A stretch of DNA of 64,000 nt from Anaerolineae bacterium (GCA_019637555.1 JAHBVK010000004.1:62001-126000), one strand, 5' to 3'; positions 1 to 9,153 are shown, counted from the stretch's first letter. Translations and numbers: made by a program. Notes: generated by a model not told the origin, from the letters alone.

Positions 1-351
1 TAGAATTTCTACCGCTTTCGAGCCGAAGTGCCGCAAGATGCGGTTCGCTGTCTCCGCACCGATACCTTTGACGATGCCGCTGGTCAGATACTTCTTCACA
101 TCGTCCGCAGAATTTAAGACCGCGCGGATTGACTCCGCTTTGAACTGTTGACCGTATTCTTTGTGGACTGCCCATTCACCAACGGCGGTAACATTTTCGC
201 CGGGGTGCAGTTCCATCGTCTTGCCAACTACCGTGATTTCTTCGCCATCCGCTTTGGGGTGTGGGCGCGCTGGTCGAATGGTCATCACCGTCCAGCCGTT
301 ATCGGGATTGCGGAAGATGATGTCCTCGACAACGCCTTCAATCGTTTCCAT
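1..351 (-). CDS. recD2: RecD2-type ATP-dependent DNA helicase, N-terminal part (runs off the window)
   Basis: Reading leftwards from an ATG at 351-349 gives 117 uninterrupted codons to the window edge, so the gene is cut by the window and not broken. The protein begins METIEGVVEDIIFRNPDNGW, which fits the N-terminal OB-like domain of RecD2 helicases. Around residues 85-115 it continues into a helix-hairpin-helix stretch (YLTSGIVKGIGAETANRIL) that is typical of RecD2 and absent from RecBCD-type RecD. RecD2 is a 5'-3' SF1B helicase acting on DNA in replication and repair. The helicase motifs lie outside the window. It is divergently oriented to the enoyl-CoA hydratase gene. Confidence 0.85.
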   Translation of the reverse strand, partial: METIEGVVEDIIFRNPDNGWTVMTIRPARPHPKADGEEITVVGKTMELHPGENVTAVGEWAVHKEYGQQFKAESIRAVLNSADDVKKYLTSGIVKGIGAETANRILRHFGSKAVEIL

Positions 352-566
352 CTATGCTTATTTCTCTACACTACGATGGGCGCTTAATGTGTTGATCATG
401 ACTCAAATTGGTGCGAAAATCCAGCCGAAATCACATTTTTTTGAGGCATATTAGAACATCCTTGCTAATTCTTTACAATTACAAATGTTCGGCAAACCAT
501 TTTTACTGTTATCACTGATCCTTCCGTGTAATAACAGTGCCTGTTGAGCTGCAAAGGAGCATCGCA

Positions 567-1343
567 ATGACTTACGAAAATATTCTAACCGAGCGTCGAG
601 ACGATGGCGTTGGTATCGTGCGCTTGAACCGCCCCAAGCAGTACAACGCGCTGAACGGCGCGTTAATGCGTGAGCTAACCGATGCGCTGCTCGAACACGA
701 CGCCGATCCGGCGATCCGCTGCCATCTGATCACAGGCGATGATCGGGCGTTCGCCGCTGGCGCGGACATCAAAGAGATGGCAGAACTCTCGGCAGTGGAG
801 ATGTTCCAGCGCGACACGATCAGCCTGTGGGATAAGCTAACGCGGCTGAAAAAGCCTTTAATCGCGGCGGTGTCCGGCTTTTGCCTCGGCGGTGGCATGG
901 AACTGGCGATGGCATGTGACATGATCGTGGCATCGGAGACGGCGAAGTTCGGTCAGCCAGAAGTCACTATCGGGGTGATTCCCGGCGCGGGCGGCACACA
1001 GCGACTGCCCCGCGCTATCGGTAAGGCGCTGGCGATGGAGATGATCCTCAACAATCGCAGTTTGAGCGCTACCGAAGCCGCGCAGTTCGGCTTGGTCAAC
1101 CGCGTCTATCCCATCGAAGCGTACTTTAACGAAGCGCTCAAACTCGCGGCAGAGATCGCCGCCCGTGCGCCATTAGCGGTGCAAGCAGCGAAGGAGGCGA
1201 TCAATAAGGCGCTGGAGACACCACTAAGCGAAGGGATCGCGTACGAGCGCCGCGCGTTCTATTTCCTATTCGCCACCGAAGATCAGAAAGAGGGGATGGC
1301 GGCATTTGTGGGCAAGCGCGATCCCAAGTGGCAAGGAAAATAG
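567..1343 (+). CDS. Enoyl-CoA hydratase/isomerase (crotonase family)
   Basis: The 258-residue protein has the usual crotonase length. It shows the CoA/oxyanion-hole segment AAGADIKEM at about residues 63-71 and the CLGGGMELAMACD segment at 106-118. Both glutamates that act in hydratases are in place: E112 in GGGMEL and E132 in FGQPE, 20 residues apart as in the family. A role in beta-oxidation hydrating trans-2-enoyl-CoA is likely, but the exact substrate cannot be read. The ATG at 567 was chosen because AAAGGAG lies at 553-559. An in-frame GTG at 537 would only add a tail of ten residues. No other fatty-acid genes are nearby. Confidence 0.88.
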   Translation: MTYENILTERRDDGVGIVRLNRPKQYNALNGALMRELTDALLEHDADPAIRCHLITGDDRAFAAGADIKEMAELSAVEMFQRDTISLWDKLTRLKKPLIAAVSGFCLGGGMELAMACDMIVASETAKFGQPEVTIGVIPGAGGTQRLPRAIGKALAMEMILNNRSLSATEAAQFGLVNRVYPIEAYFNEALKLAAEIAARAPLAVQAAKEAINKALETPLSEGIAYERRAFYFLFATEDQKEGMAAFVGKRDPKWQGK

Positions 1344-1423
1344 CTGCCAGCAAGGTCGCAAGGTGGTGCATCTCCAGCGTGCGCGATGGGCTATCGTCAG
1401 GCTGTGCGGCATGAATGTGCATC

Positions 1424-1452
1424 TTGACCACCCTTAGTCCATCGGCTATACT
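1424..1452 (+). promoter_or_regulatory. Sigma-70 type promoter of the rpmH operon
   Basis: TTGACC (1424-1429), a 17-nt spacer and TATACT (1447-1452) form a near-consensus promoter. It lies about 100 nt before rpmH and nothing is coded between. It is the best candidate promoter for the rpmH-rnpA-yidD-yidC-jag block. Confidence 0.7.
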
Positions 1453-1553
1453 TCTCCGTTGGCTCTGAACCACTACTTGTAGTTGGGACTGATACCCACC
1501 GCAATGTTGCCGCCTTTGTGCGGCTTACTGTTTGTGAAGGACGGAAAAAAGCT

Positions 1554-1727
1554 ATGGTTAAGCGTACTTGGCAACCGCGTATCCGCCGTCGTATGCGTGT
1601 ACACGGTTTCCGCCAGCGGATGCAAACGGCGAATGGACGTAAAGTCTTGAAGGCGCGTCGCCTGAAGGGTCGGCATCAACTGACCGTGCAGCGCACGCAT
1701 GTCAAGAAGGTGAACTGGAACAGCTAA
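1554..1727 (+). CDS. rpmH: Large ribosomal subunit protein bL34
   Basis: The 57-residue basic protein starts [17 protein letters not shown] and contains the [20 protein letters not shown] core that defines bL34, a structural protein of the large subunit. Most bL34 proteins are 44-47 residues, so this one carries about ten extra C-terminal residues (roughly [14 protein letters not shown]). The ATG at 1554 has AAGGA at 1537-1541. The stop codon TAA (1725-1727) is directly followed by the rnpA start GTG, so the two genes are probably translationally coupled. rpmH-rnpA-yidD-yidC-jag is a classic order. Confidence 0.95.
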   Translation: MVKRTWQPRIRRRMRVHGFRQRMQTANGRKVLKARRLKGRHQLTVQRTHVKKVNWNS

Positions 1728-2090
1728 GTGCTGCCGCCCGAACTGCGCCTGCGCCGCAGCGAAGATTTTGATCGCGTGCGGCAACAGGGGCGAACGTGGC
1801 GGCATCCGCTGCTGACGATGGGCGTCTGCCCGAACCAACTGGAGCATAACCGCTTCGGGTTCGTCATCAGCAAGCGATTCGGAACTGCCGTAGCGCGTAA
1901 TCGAGCGCGGCGGCGTCTGCGTGAGGCAGTCCGAAGCAGCGTGCCAGACCTGAAACCGGGCTTCGATATTGTGCTCATACCGCGCAACGAAATCTCCGAT
2001 CAGCCGTACAAGGAAGTGATCGCGGCGCTGCAACAGTTATTTCAGCGTGCGCGATTGCTGATCATGGATGAAAAGAAGAGCGCGGAGTAA
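1728..2090 (+). CDS. rnpA: Ribonuclease P protein component
   Basis: The 120-residue basic protein aids the RNase P RNA in maturing tRNA 5' ends. It has LRRSEDFDRVRQQGR near the N-terminus and the RNR signature in AVARNRARRRLREAVR at about residues 54-69, which contacts the RNA. It starts at GTG 1728 with no gap after rpmH and therefore relies on coupling. yidD follows 12 nt downstream. Confidence 0.93.
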   Translation: MLPPELRLRRSEDFDRVRQQGRTWRHPLLTMGVCPNQLEHNRFGFVISKRFGTAVARNRARRRLREAVRSSVPDLKPGFDIVLIPRNEISDQPYKEVIAALQQLFQRARLLIMDEKKSAE

Positions 2091-2102
2091 GCAGAAAAAG
2101 GC

Positions 2103-2312
2103 ATGAAATACGTCGCGTTGGCATTTATTCGCTTGTATCAAATCACACTATCGCCGCTGCTGCCACCGTCCTGTCGATTTGAGCCAAGCTGCTCCCGCTA
2201 TACGTATCAAGCCATTGAACGCTACGGCTTCCTCAAAGGCGGGTGGATGGGCGTTCGGCGCATCGTTCGTTGTAATCCGTTAAATCCGGGCGGGTTCGAC
2301 CCCGTACCGTGA
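2103..2312 (+). CDS. yidD: Membrane protein insertion efficiency factor YidD
   Basis: The 69-residue protein carries the YidD core [21 protein letters not shown] with its conserved cysteines, followed by [24 protein letters not shown], which matches the family end. YidD is a small membrane-associated protein that assists YidC-dependent insertion. The stop TGA (2310-2312) overlaps the GTG start of the next gene (GTGA), so the following lipoprotein gene is coupled to it. Confidence 0.94.
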   Translation: MKYVALAFIRLYQITLSPLLPPSCRFEPSCSRYTYQAIERYGFLKGGWMGVRRIVRCNPLNPGGFDPVP

Positions 2313-3652
2313 AGGAGTATCGTATCCTCGTGCTGCGATCTTTAAATATACGTCCCCGCCACCTGCTTTATGGTGCGGCTGTACTGGTAGCGATCATTCT
2401 CTCTAGCTGCGCCCCACTGCCCGGTGAAGGTTGGGCTAACCTGACCGTCAGTGGTTCCCACATCTACGTTGCTTATCAAGAATATGTCTTTCGCGTTGAT
2501 ACCAGTCAGGGTGGCATTCCCAACCTCGATTGGGTAGCGAAAGCACAGAACAACGCCCACATGTACGCTGTCCCGGCGGTTGCCGCCAATGGCAATGTCT
2601 ACGTCGGTGCTTATGATAAGCAGATTTACGCTTTTTCTCCTTATGCCATCCCCCGCGAACAGAACATCAGCAGTTGGGCACCGCCTGTCGCTAATGATAA
2701 GTACAACGGCGGCGCGTTGATCAATGATGCGCTGGGTGTGCTGTATGTCGGGCACAGCGATAAGGGCGTTTATGCCTACGATCTGGCAACAGGCGCACAA
2801 AAGGCAGTCTTTGATGGCACGCGTTTCGGCGTGTGGGCAACGCCTGTACTGGATGCCGAAACCAACACGCTGTACGTCGGTTCGGTGGATCACTACATCT
2901 ACGCTTTAAATGCCGAGACGCTAGAACTGAAGTGGGAAACGCAGCTCACCGGTTCGATCTACGGTACGCCGCTGCTAGCAAATGGGACGCTGTATATCGG
3001 CACGTTTGACGGGCATCTTTACTCGGTGAACGCAGAGACGGGCGAAATCAAGAACGATCTCAAGACTGACGGCGGTGTGTGGGCGACTCCGGTATTAGAA
3101 AACGATCTGCTATACTTCGGCGATCTCAAAGGCACATTGTTCGCTGTCAATCCCGCCGATCTGAGTGTTAAGTATCGCGTAGCAGACGATCAGAGCTTCG
3201 GCTCGATTCGTGGCAGCGTGGCGCTGGCAACGGATCAAGAAGGGGATCGCATCGTACTCGTAGGCTCGGAGAATAAATCACTGCGCGCTTATCGCGCCAG
3301 CGATCTGAGCTACAAGTGGGGACAGCAGACTGAGGATCGTATCCTGAGCGATCTGATAGTGATCGGTGATGATGTGATCTTCACCACCATGAGTAACAAT
3401 CAACTGCTGACGGGGTATAATTACAATACACGCAACCGCAGTTGGAACATTGCTAAGCCAACCGAAGACGATCTGAAGCGCACCGCCTCTATTCGCGTCG
3501 AACCGCCTACTCCTACGGTGAGTGGAGCAACAGCGACGCCAGAGGTGACGGCGGAAGCAACGCCAGAAGCAACAGCGGCAGTAACGGCAGAGGCAACTGA
3601 AGCTGCCACTGCTACCGCCGCTGCTACCTCAGAAGCGACGCCAGCGCAGTAA
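2309..3652 (+). CDS. Exported lipoprotein with PQQ-type (BamB-like) beta-propeller
   Basis: The 447-residue protein has a basic N-terminus, a hydrophobic stretch ([13 protein letters not shown]) and a lipobox ending in Cys at about residue 34, so it is predicted to be a lipid-anchored extracytoplasmic protein. From about residue 60 to 380 it consists of repeated blades of the type 'Y-V-G-x-x-D-x-x-(I/V)-Y-A-(L/Y/F)', as in PQQ-propeller and BamB proteins. There is no sign of PQQ-enzyme catalytic residues. The last 60 residues are a low-complexity Thr/Ala/Glu tail ([13 protein letters not shown] and similar). The GTG at 2309 overlaps the yidD stop. A GTG at 2330 with AAGGAG at 2312-2317 is the alternative start. 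A scaffolding role for YidC substrates is inference from position. Confidence 0.8.
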   Translation: MKEYRILVLRSLNIRPRHLLYGAAVLVAIILSSCAPLPGEGWANLTVSGSHIYVAYQEYVFRVDTSQGGIPNLDWVAKAQNNAHMYAVPAVAANGNVYVGAYDKQIYAFSPYAIPREQNISSWAPPVANDKYNGGALINDALGVLYVGHSDKGVYAYDLATGAQKAVFDGTRFGVWATPVLDAETNTLYVGSVDHYIYALNAETLELKWETQLTGSIYGTPLLANGTLYIGTFDGHLYSVNAETGEIKNDLKTDGGVWATPVLENDLLYFGDLKGTLFAVNPADLSVKYRVADDQSFGSIRGSVALATDQEGDRIVLVGSENKSLRAYRASDLSYKWGQQTEDRILSDLIVIGDDVIFTTMSNNQLLTGYNYNTRNRSWNIAKPTEDDLKRTASIRVEPPTPTVSGATATPEVTAEATPEATAAVTAEATEAATATAAATSEATPAQ

Positions 3653-3792
3653 GCGCAGTGATGATCGTAGTCAAAGCGCGTGAACGGAATTGGTGAACTA
3701 GTAGTAACCGATGTAACGTCAGGCAATACAGTAATTTAATCGTAGACGCAAACAGAGCAGTGCAGTAAGACGACGGGAGCCGATCCAAAGGC

Positions 3793-4704
3793 ATGTATAT
3801 TTTTGACATCCTGACCAATCCATTCATCGCGGTAATGGTGCTGCTGTACCAGGTTCTCGCGCAGAATTATGTGCTGGCGATCATCGTGTTTACGGTGCTG
3901 GTGCAATTGGTCACCTATCCGCTGACGCGCTCGCAGTTGCAGTCCACCAAGAAGATGCAGGAGCTGCAACCGCGCCTGAAGAAACTTCAGGAAAAGTACA
4001 AGGGTGATCGGGAAAAGATGGCGCAGGCACAGATGGAGTTGTACCGTCAGTACGGTGTTAACCCCGCCGCTGGCTGCTTGCCTCTGATCATCCAGATGCC
4101 TGTGCTGATCGGTTTGTACAGCGCGATCTCGCACACGCTGGCAGCTACACCGCTGCAGGTGTTGGACTTGCATCATCGCTTGATCATCCCTGACCTGGCG
4201 ACCCGCTTCCCGCTGAACAACCATTTTATGTGGTTGAACCTCGGACTGCCGGATACGACGCCAATCCTGCCGCTGCTAGTAGTAGCAACTACGTGGCTGC
4301 GTACCAAGCTGACCACGCCGACGCCCACCGATCCCAAAGACCCGACGGCAGCAACCAGCCGCACGATGCTGGTAATGATGCCCCTGATGATCGGTCTGTT
4401 TTCGGTCAACTTCGCTTCCGGATTGTCCATTTATTGGGTGGCTTCTAACCTCGTTGGTGTCGTACAATATGCACTAATGGGCAAAGTCGATCTGCGGACA
4501 CTTAGCGCCAAGTCACAGCCTGCGGTAGTCTCTCCTGCGGCTGACGACGAAGACGATGAGCCAGTGAAGCCGAAACAGACGAAGACCGCGACTGTAAGCG
4601 CGGCAGCACGCGCTGGTGCAGGACGCAGCAGCGGCGGCAGCAGTTCGAGTTCGGGTGGCGCTGCTAAAAATCGCCCCCGTGTAACACCGAAAAAGCGCAA
4701 ATGA
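3793..4704 (+). CDS. yidC: Membrane protein insertase YidC/Oxa1 family
   Basis: The 303-residue protein lacks the large periplasmic domain of proteobacterial YidC, as expected for Gram-positive-type and Chloroflexota YidC. It has an N-terminal membrane helix, LVTYPLTRSQLQSTKKMQELQPRL with the cytoplasmic coiled hairpin (residues about 42-80), and GVNPAAGCLPLIIQMPVLIGLY at about 90-110. Two further hydrophobic segments follow, ending in ASGLSIYWVASNLVGVVQ. It inserts membrane proteins alone or with SecYEG. The C-terminus is an Ala/Ser/Gly-rich basic tail (ends PRVTPKKRK) that may contact ribosomes. AAAGG precedes the ATG. Confidence 0.93.
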   Translation: MYIFDILTNPFIAVMVLLYQVLAQNYVLAIIVFTVLVQLVTYPLTRSQLQSTKKMQELQPRLKKLQEKYKGDREKMAQAQMELYRQYGVNPAAGCLPLIIQMPVLIGLYSAISHTLAATPLQVLDLHHRLIIPDLATRFPLNNHFMWLNLGLPDTTPILPLLVVATTWLRTKLTTPTPTDPKDPTAATSRTMLVMMPLMIGLFSVNFASGLSIYWVASNLVGVVQYALMGKVDLRTLSAKSQPAVVSPAADDEDDEPVKPKQTKTATVSAAARAGAGRSSGGSSSSSGGAAKNRPRVTPKKRK

Positions 4705-4751
4705 GCGTATCCATGTGCGGTTGATGCAACGCACGTTCTTTGAAAAGAAAT

Positions 4752-5714
4752 ATGAACCAACCACAATCAATTGAAGTCAGCGCTCCCGATGTTCAGTCAG
4801 CGATAGAAAAAGGCATCGCCGAGTTAGGTGTTTCCCGCGATCAAGTGATGGTTGAAGTTTTAGAAGAACCATCACGTGGATTGCTGGGCTTAGGTGCGAA
4901 ACTAGCGCGCGTCAAACTGACGGCTATTCGCGCTCCGGAAACGCCCGCGGCACCTGCGCCCTCATCCACCTCTGCATCAACACCTGCCGCGCAGACTTCA
5001 GCACCAGCTACAGCCTCCGAGCAGCCAGCGCCAGCGCAAAACCGCGCCGAACGCTTTGAGCGCTCCGAGCCACGCGAACGCGATCAGCAGCGCGATCAAC
5101 GCCCCCAGCGTGATCGTGGAGATCGCAGTGATCGCGAGCGCCGTCCCTATCAGCCGCAGCAGCCAGCGCGACGCCCCTATGCTGACCTCGATGAAGATTT
5201 CGACGAGAATGAGATCGTCGCGGCGACGCCCGAAGAAATGGCAGAAGACGCCCGCGTCGGCTTGGATATTCTGCGCACTATCCTCAAGAATATGCAGATA
5301 CGTGCCAGTGTTTCTACACGGCAAGCGCAGACCAGCGAAGGCGAGGCGCAGCATTGGGTGTTGGACATCAGCGGTTCCGATCTTGGTTTGTTGATCGGGC
5401 GTAAGGGCGAGACCTTAGCTGCACTGCAATACATCACCCGTTTGATCGCTAGCCGTCAGCTTGGTCGCCGCGCCAACATCGTGATTGACGTGGAAGGCTA
5501 TAAGGCACGCCGCGAGACGATGTTGTTTCGTCTGGCGAAGCGGATGGCGGATCAGGCGATTCAGCGCGGACGCACCGTACAGCTTGAACCGATGCCGCCA
5601 CACGAACGCCGTATTATCCACATGGCGCTGCGCGAGAATCCCGATGTCACCACCGAAAGCATTGGTGAGGGTGATAAGCGCAAAGTGACCATCGTTCCAA
5701 AGAAAATGCATTGA
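4752..5714 (+). CDS. jag: Jag/KhpB RNA-binding protein
   Basis: The 320-residue protein starts with a Jag_N domain (SIEVSAPDVQSAIEKGIAE ... LLGLGAK, about residues 6-50). A long Ala/Pro then Arg/Asp/Gln-rich linker follows (about 60-150). Next come a type II KH domain with the GRKGETLAALQ loop (about 215-225) and an R3H domain with HERRIIHMAL (R-x3-H, about 284-293). KhpB proteins bind RNA with KhpA and influence cell elongation. The ATG at 4752 is preferred to an in-frame TTG at 4740. The linker is longer and more charged than usual. The stop overlaps the start of the PfkB kinase gene (TTGA). Confidence 0.9.
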   Translation: MNQPQSIEVSAPDVQSAIEKGIAELGVSRDQVMVEVLEEPSRGLLGLGAKLARVKLTAIRAPETPAAPAPSSTSASTPAAQTSAPATASEQPAPAQNRAERFERSEPRERDQQRDQRPQRDRGDRSDRERRPYQPQQPARRPYADLDEDFDENEIVAATPEEMAEDARVGLDILRTILKNMQIRASVSTRQAQTSEGEAQHWVLDISGSDLGLLIGRKGETLAALQYITRLIASRQLGRRANIVIDVEGYKARRETMLFRLAKRMADQAIQRGRTVQLEPMPPHERRIIHMALRENPDVTTESIGEGDKRKVTIVPKKMH

Positions 5715-6547
5715 GCACCACAACTACACCAGAATATCTGTTGATTGGTCATGTCGCCCATGACGAGACACCGCAAGGTCCTCGCTTGGGCGGCACGGTT
5801 TCTTATGCTGGCGGCGCGGCTCTCGCCCTTGGTGCGTCAGTTGCCATTGTCACCAGCGCCCGTCAGGATGAAGTCGTCCTCGAACGCCTACCGCGTGCCA
5901 TCAAACTTCACCTGATCCCCGCACAGGAAAGCACTATTTTCGTCAACACTTATGTGGATGGTCGCCGCCGCCAACTGCTGCTCGGGCGCGCCCAAACCTT
6001 AGGCTTGGTTGATGTGCCCGCTGGTTGGCGCAACGCCGAGATCGTGCATCTCGGTCCGCTGGACGATGAAGTTGATCCTGAGCTGACCTTTAGCTTTCCC
6101 AATGCGCTCGTTGCTGCCACGCCGCAGGGTTGGATGCGCATCTGGGATGCTGAGGGTGTGGTCAGCCGCAAAGCGTGGACTGCCGCCGAACGGCTGCTGC
6201 CCGCACTTAACGTTGCTGTATTCAGCGAGGAAGATATCCAGTGGGATCGAGACATCGAACGACGCTACGCGGAGATGGCGAAGCTGCTGGTGATCACCCG
6301 CGCGGAAAATGGCTGCACCGTCTATCAGCGCGGACTTGAGCCGCTGCACTTCCCCGCTCCTAAGGTCGACGTGATCGATGCGACGGGCGCAGGTGATGTT
6401 TTTACCGCCGTATTTTTGCTGGTGCTCAGGCGCACGGGCAGCGTTGAGCGTGCCGCCCGCGCCGCTGTCGAACTGGCATCGCGTTCCGTCACCCGCGTGG
6501 GCTTGGATGGCGCTCCTACGCCTGAAGAAGTCGCCCGCGCGCTGTAA
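5711..6547 (+). CDS. PfkB/ribokinase-family carbohydrate kinase
   Basis: The 278-residue protein has the N-terminal glycine pair of the family (GGTVSYAGGAALALG, residues 27-41) and the PfkB signature 2, DATGAGDVFTAVF (223-235), where D229 is the catalytic base. It phosphorylates a sugar or nucleoside, but the substrate cannot be told from sequence. It starts at TTG 5711, inside the jag stop (4-nt overlap), so it belongs to the rpmH-jag operon. It is an unexpected metabolic passenger there. Confidence 0.85.
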   Translation: MSTTTTPEYLLIGHVAHDETPQGPRLGGTVSYAGGAALALGASVAIVTSARQDEVVLERLPRAIKLHLIPAQESTIFVNTYVDGRRRQLLLGRAQTLGLVDVPAGWRNAEIVHLGPLDDEVDPELTFSFPNALVAATPQGWMRIWDAEGVVSRKAWTAAERLLPALNVAVFSEEDIQWDRDIERRYAEMAKLLVITRAENGCTVYQRGLEPLHFPAPKVDVIDATGAGDVFTAVFLLVLRRTGSVERAARAAVELASRSVTRVGLDGAPTPEEVARAL

Positions 6548-6583
6548 TCGCCCTTTCTACTGACCACTTCTATAGCCCGTACT

Positions 6584-6612
6584 TTGACGTAGCGCGAGCG
6601 ATCAGGTACAAT
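6584..6612 (+). promoter_or_regulatory. Sigma-70 type promoter
   Basis: TTGACG (6584-6589), a 17-nt spacer and TACAAT (6607-6612) lie 31 nt before the ATG at 6643. The promoter probably serves the small gene that follows and separates it from the rpmH-PfkB operon. Confidence 0.6.
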
Positions 6613-6642
6613 CGTCAGAACATCCGTTCAATTGGATTTCTC

Positions 6643-6963
6643 ATGCATTACTTGAAACAAAGCCACATGAACGCACAGGACGAGATCAAACAACTCGTCT
6701 CCGAACATTCGGACGTGCGAGTTCAGTTCGGTGTCGCCAGTTTAACCAGCTTCCCGATTAAACTCCGTGTGCCCTCGATTGAGACGTGGGACAAGATGGC
6801 GGATCAGCTTCGCCGCGTCGGGCTAAAACCCGATCTAACTTCGGTGCAAAGTGTGGAACACGGCTATCGGCTGCATGTTGAGGTTCATGTGCCTGAGACA
6901 TGGGAAGAACCAGCGTTCAGGCAAACCACTCGCCGCCAAGCAGCCAAGCGCGAGGCGGATTAA
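6643..6963 (+). CDS. Small hypothetical protein
   Basis: This is a 106-residue soluble protein with no recognisable motif. It shows alternating amphipathic segments (DVRVQFGVASLTSF, IETWDKMADQLRRVG, YRLHVEVHVPETW) that suggest a small alpha/beta fold, and a basic C-terminal tail (TTRRQAAKREAD). A promoter stands just upstream. Two starts are possible, ATG 6643 or ATG 6667 (MNAQDEIKQ), and neither has a clear ribosome binding site. I do not recognise the family. Confidence 0.6.
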   Translation: MHYLKQSHMNAQDEIKQLVSEHSDVRVQFGVASLTSFPIKLRVPSIETWDKMADQLRRVGLKPDLTSVQSVEHGYRLHVEVHVPETWEEPAFRQTTRRQAAKREAD

Positions 6964-7091
6964 CGGCACCAGCTTCAAGCTATCAAATTCCGCCGAAAGA
7001 GAGCACCGATTCCTTCTTTGGTTGGATGGATCAGAAGTCGACTTCTTTTATCCTGATCGCTAGATGAACTGAAGCGATGGGAGAAAATAAA

Positions 7092-7535
7092 ATGGGTCGC
7101 GCTGAAGCCAACATGATCGTGGACGCACCGATTGACGCAGTGTGGAACTGCCTGAACGACATCGACAATACACCGAAATGGGTGGTCGGATTGGAAGCCG
7201 CCGAAATCAAGTCCGTGCGGGGCGAATATGGTATCGGCACGATCTACGTTGATCACAATCGATTAGGACCGATCCCGCAGACAACGCCGTGGACGATCAC
7301 CGTTTTCGAGCCAATGGCAACGCAGGTGCACGAATCCGCGTCAGCGGTGCTGCCCTCCAAGATGATCCTGAAACTGCGACGGGAAGCGCAAAGGACGCAC
7401 GTCCAGATGATCGTTAAGTACCGCTTTCTGCCCCGACTCGGCGTAATCAGCAGAATGTTGGAACGGCTGTTGATGAACACCCTGTTGAAACAGGTCTTGA
7501 AGCAAAACCTTGCGAGTCTTGATGCTTATCTCTAG
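7092..7535 (+). CDS. SRPBCC/START-like (polyketide cyclase type) protein
   Basis: The protein has 147 residues from ATG 7092, chosen because GGGAG lies at 7079-7083 with an 8-nt spacer. An in-frame ATG at 7077 would place that site inside the gene. The start AEANMIVDAPIDAVWNCLND and the PKWVVGLE and WTITVFEP segments match the helix-grip SRPBCC superfamily, which binds hydrophobic ligands. The ligand and function cannot be given. The C-terminal helix (ISRMLERLLMNTLLKQVLKQNL) is the long cavity helix of the fold. Confidence 0.75.
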   Translation: MGRAEANMIVDAPIDAVWNCLNDIDNTPKWVVGLEAAEIKSVRGEYGIGTIYVDHNRLGPIPQTTPWTITVFEPMATQVHESASAVLPSKMILKLRREAQRTHVQMIVKYRFLPRLGVISRMLERLLMNTLLKQVLKQNLASLDAYL

Positions 7536-7830
7536 GGCTTGACTCCTCGCTCGCAACCCTCACCTGCCAGCATTACCTCATATCGGGCGCTTGCTGAAAC
7601 GAACGATCAGTTTTTAGATGCACGTTTTTCACAAGTTGCCCGATACTTGAACTAGCTACACTCACCACCTATTCGCAGTCAAGTCGAGCTTACTTCACGA
7701 GGTGACCGCGCTAACAACTTCCCAGTTGTAACGTAGTTACTACTATGGTATGCGGCGTGAGTTGACTTCAATTTGGCAGCGAATATACTGTTACTGGTTG
7801 GTTCTCGAAAACGTATATCCAAGGCGAATT
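7536..7830. other. Intergenic leader before the AAA ATPase
   Basis: No gene or clear promoter is seen in these 295 nt. They contain TCAAGTCGAGC at 7679-7689, a string that recurs as GCCAAGTCGAGC in two other long leaders (14200 and 37171). Confidence 0.4.
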
Positions 7831-9126
7831 ATGGTTGACGTCATACAGCCGCGACAGATAACAATGCATGACATCCTGATCGAGCCGGATACGCTGGATG
7901 ATCTGGGCGTTCCTTCCGGCGTCGTTTACGACATCATGTATCGCATGATGTTCACCGAGGGCGAAGTTAGCTTACGTCGCTTCTCTGATGTAATGCGGAT
8001 TAGCGCCAAATTGCTCGACAACATCTTGCTCAAGATGCAGCAAGATCATCTGGTGGAAATTGCCAAAGCAGGACAGATCGGACGCTCCAGCTACATTTAT
8101 CGGCTAGTCGAAGATGGTGTGGATCGCGCCCGTGACGCCTTCGACAAGAGCTTGTATATCGGTCCGATCCCGGTACCCATTGAGGTCTACAACAAAGCGA
8201 TTGAACTGCAAACGCAAGTGCGCGAACAGGTTAATTCGGAGCAGGTGAATACTGCCCTCAATCATTTGATCTTACCCGATGGCTTTCACCGTCGCATCGG
8301 TCCGGCGATCAATCAGGGCAAATCGCTGTTCCTGTACGGTCCTCCGGGCAACGGCAAGACCACTATTGCGGAAGCAATCGCTAAACTGATCTCCAGCACT
8401 GAACCGATCTGGCTCCCCTATGCGCTGTCAGTCTCCGGTCAGATCGTGGTATTGTTCGATGAATTGGTACACAAACCAATCGAGATGAGCCGCGATGAAA
8501 TGGATCAGCTCGGTGACTATGACCGTCGTTGGACATTGTACGAACGTCCAGCGGTGATGGTCGGTGGCGAGTTGACGATGGATGCGCTCGACCTGCGCTA
8601 TGACGAAATCTCCAAGTATTACGAAGCACCGCTGCAACTGCGCGCCAATGGCGGTATGTTCCTGATCGACGACTTCGGACGCCAGCAGATTCGTCCTTCA
8701 GACTTGCTCAACCGCTGGATCGTGCCGCTGGAGTCGGCATTCGACTTGCTGCGGCTGCGTACTGGTCAGACGATGAAAGTACCCTTCCGCCAGTTGATCG
8801 TGTTCAGCACCAACCTCGATCCTAGTTCATTGATGGATGAGGCGTTCCTGCGTCGTATTCAGATGAAGGTGCAGGTGACCGGACCCGATGAGCGCCTGTT
8901 CTTCGAGATTTTCAAGCGGCAGTGTCAGGCATTACAGATTACGCCGAATCAAGAGTCGTTCGTGCATTTGCTGAACGAGTGGTACCGCAAGACCAAGCGC
9001 CCGATGCAGTCGGTGCATCCGCGCGACCTGCTCAAGATCGCTAAGTCAATCAGCGAGTACGACGGCAAACCCGCGATCCTGTCGCCAACATTGATTGATG
9101 ATGCCTGCAAGAGCTATTTCGTATAG
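7831..9126 (+). CDS. AAA-type ATPase with N-terminal winged-helix region
   Basis: The protein has 431 residues from ATG 7831 (AAGG at 7821-7824). The in-frame ATG at 7750 has no ribosome binding site. Residues 1-95 look like a winged-helix domain (EVSLRRFSDVMRISAKLLDNIL ... GRSSYIYRL). The ATPase part has Walker A GPPGNGKT (about 170-177), Walker B MFLIDDFG (about 276-283), a sensor-1 type STNLDPSS and a candidate Arg finger in AFLRRI. The protein is cytoplasmic with no membrane segment. It stands alone between leader and terminator, so no partner is evident. Such stand-alone ATPases are annotated only as ATP-binding proteins, and I cannot assign a process. Confidence 0.82.
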   Translation: MVDVIQPRQITMHDILIEPDTLDDLGVPSGVVYDIMYRMMFTEGEVSLRRFSDVMRISAKLLDNILLKMQQDHLVEIAKAGQIGRSSYIYRLVEDGVDRARDAFDKSLYIGPIPVPIEVYNKAIELQTQVREQVNSEQVNTALNHLILPDGFHRRIGPAINQGKSLFLYGPPGNGKTTIAEAIAKLISSTEPIWLPYALSVSGQIVVLFDELVHKPIEMSRDEMDQLGDYDRRWTLYERPAVMVGGELTMDALDLRYDEISKYYEAPLQLRANGGMFLIDDFGRQQIRPSDLLNRWIVPLESAFDLLRLRTGQTMKVPFRQLIVFSTNLDPSSLMDEAFLRRIQMKVQVTGPDERLFFEIFKRQCQALQITPNQESFVHLLNEWYRKTKRPMQSVHPRDLLKIAKSISEYDGKPAILSPTLIDDACKSYFV

Positions 9127-9153
9127 CTTGAGTTGATGGTTAGTTGACTGTTG

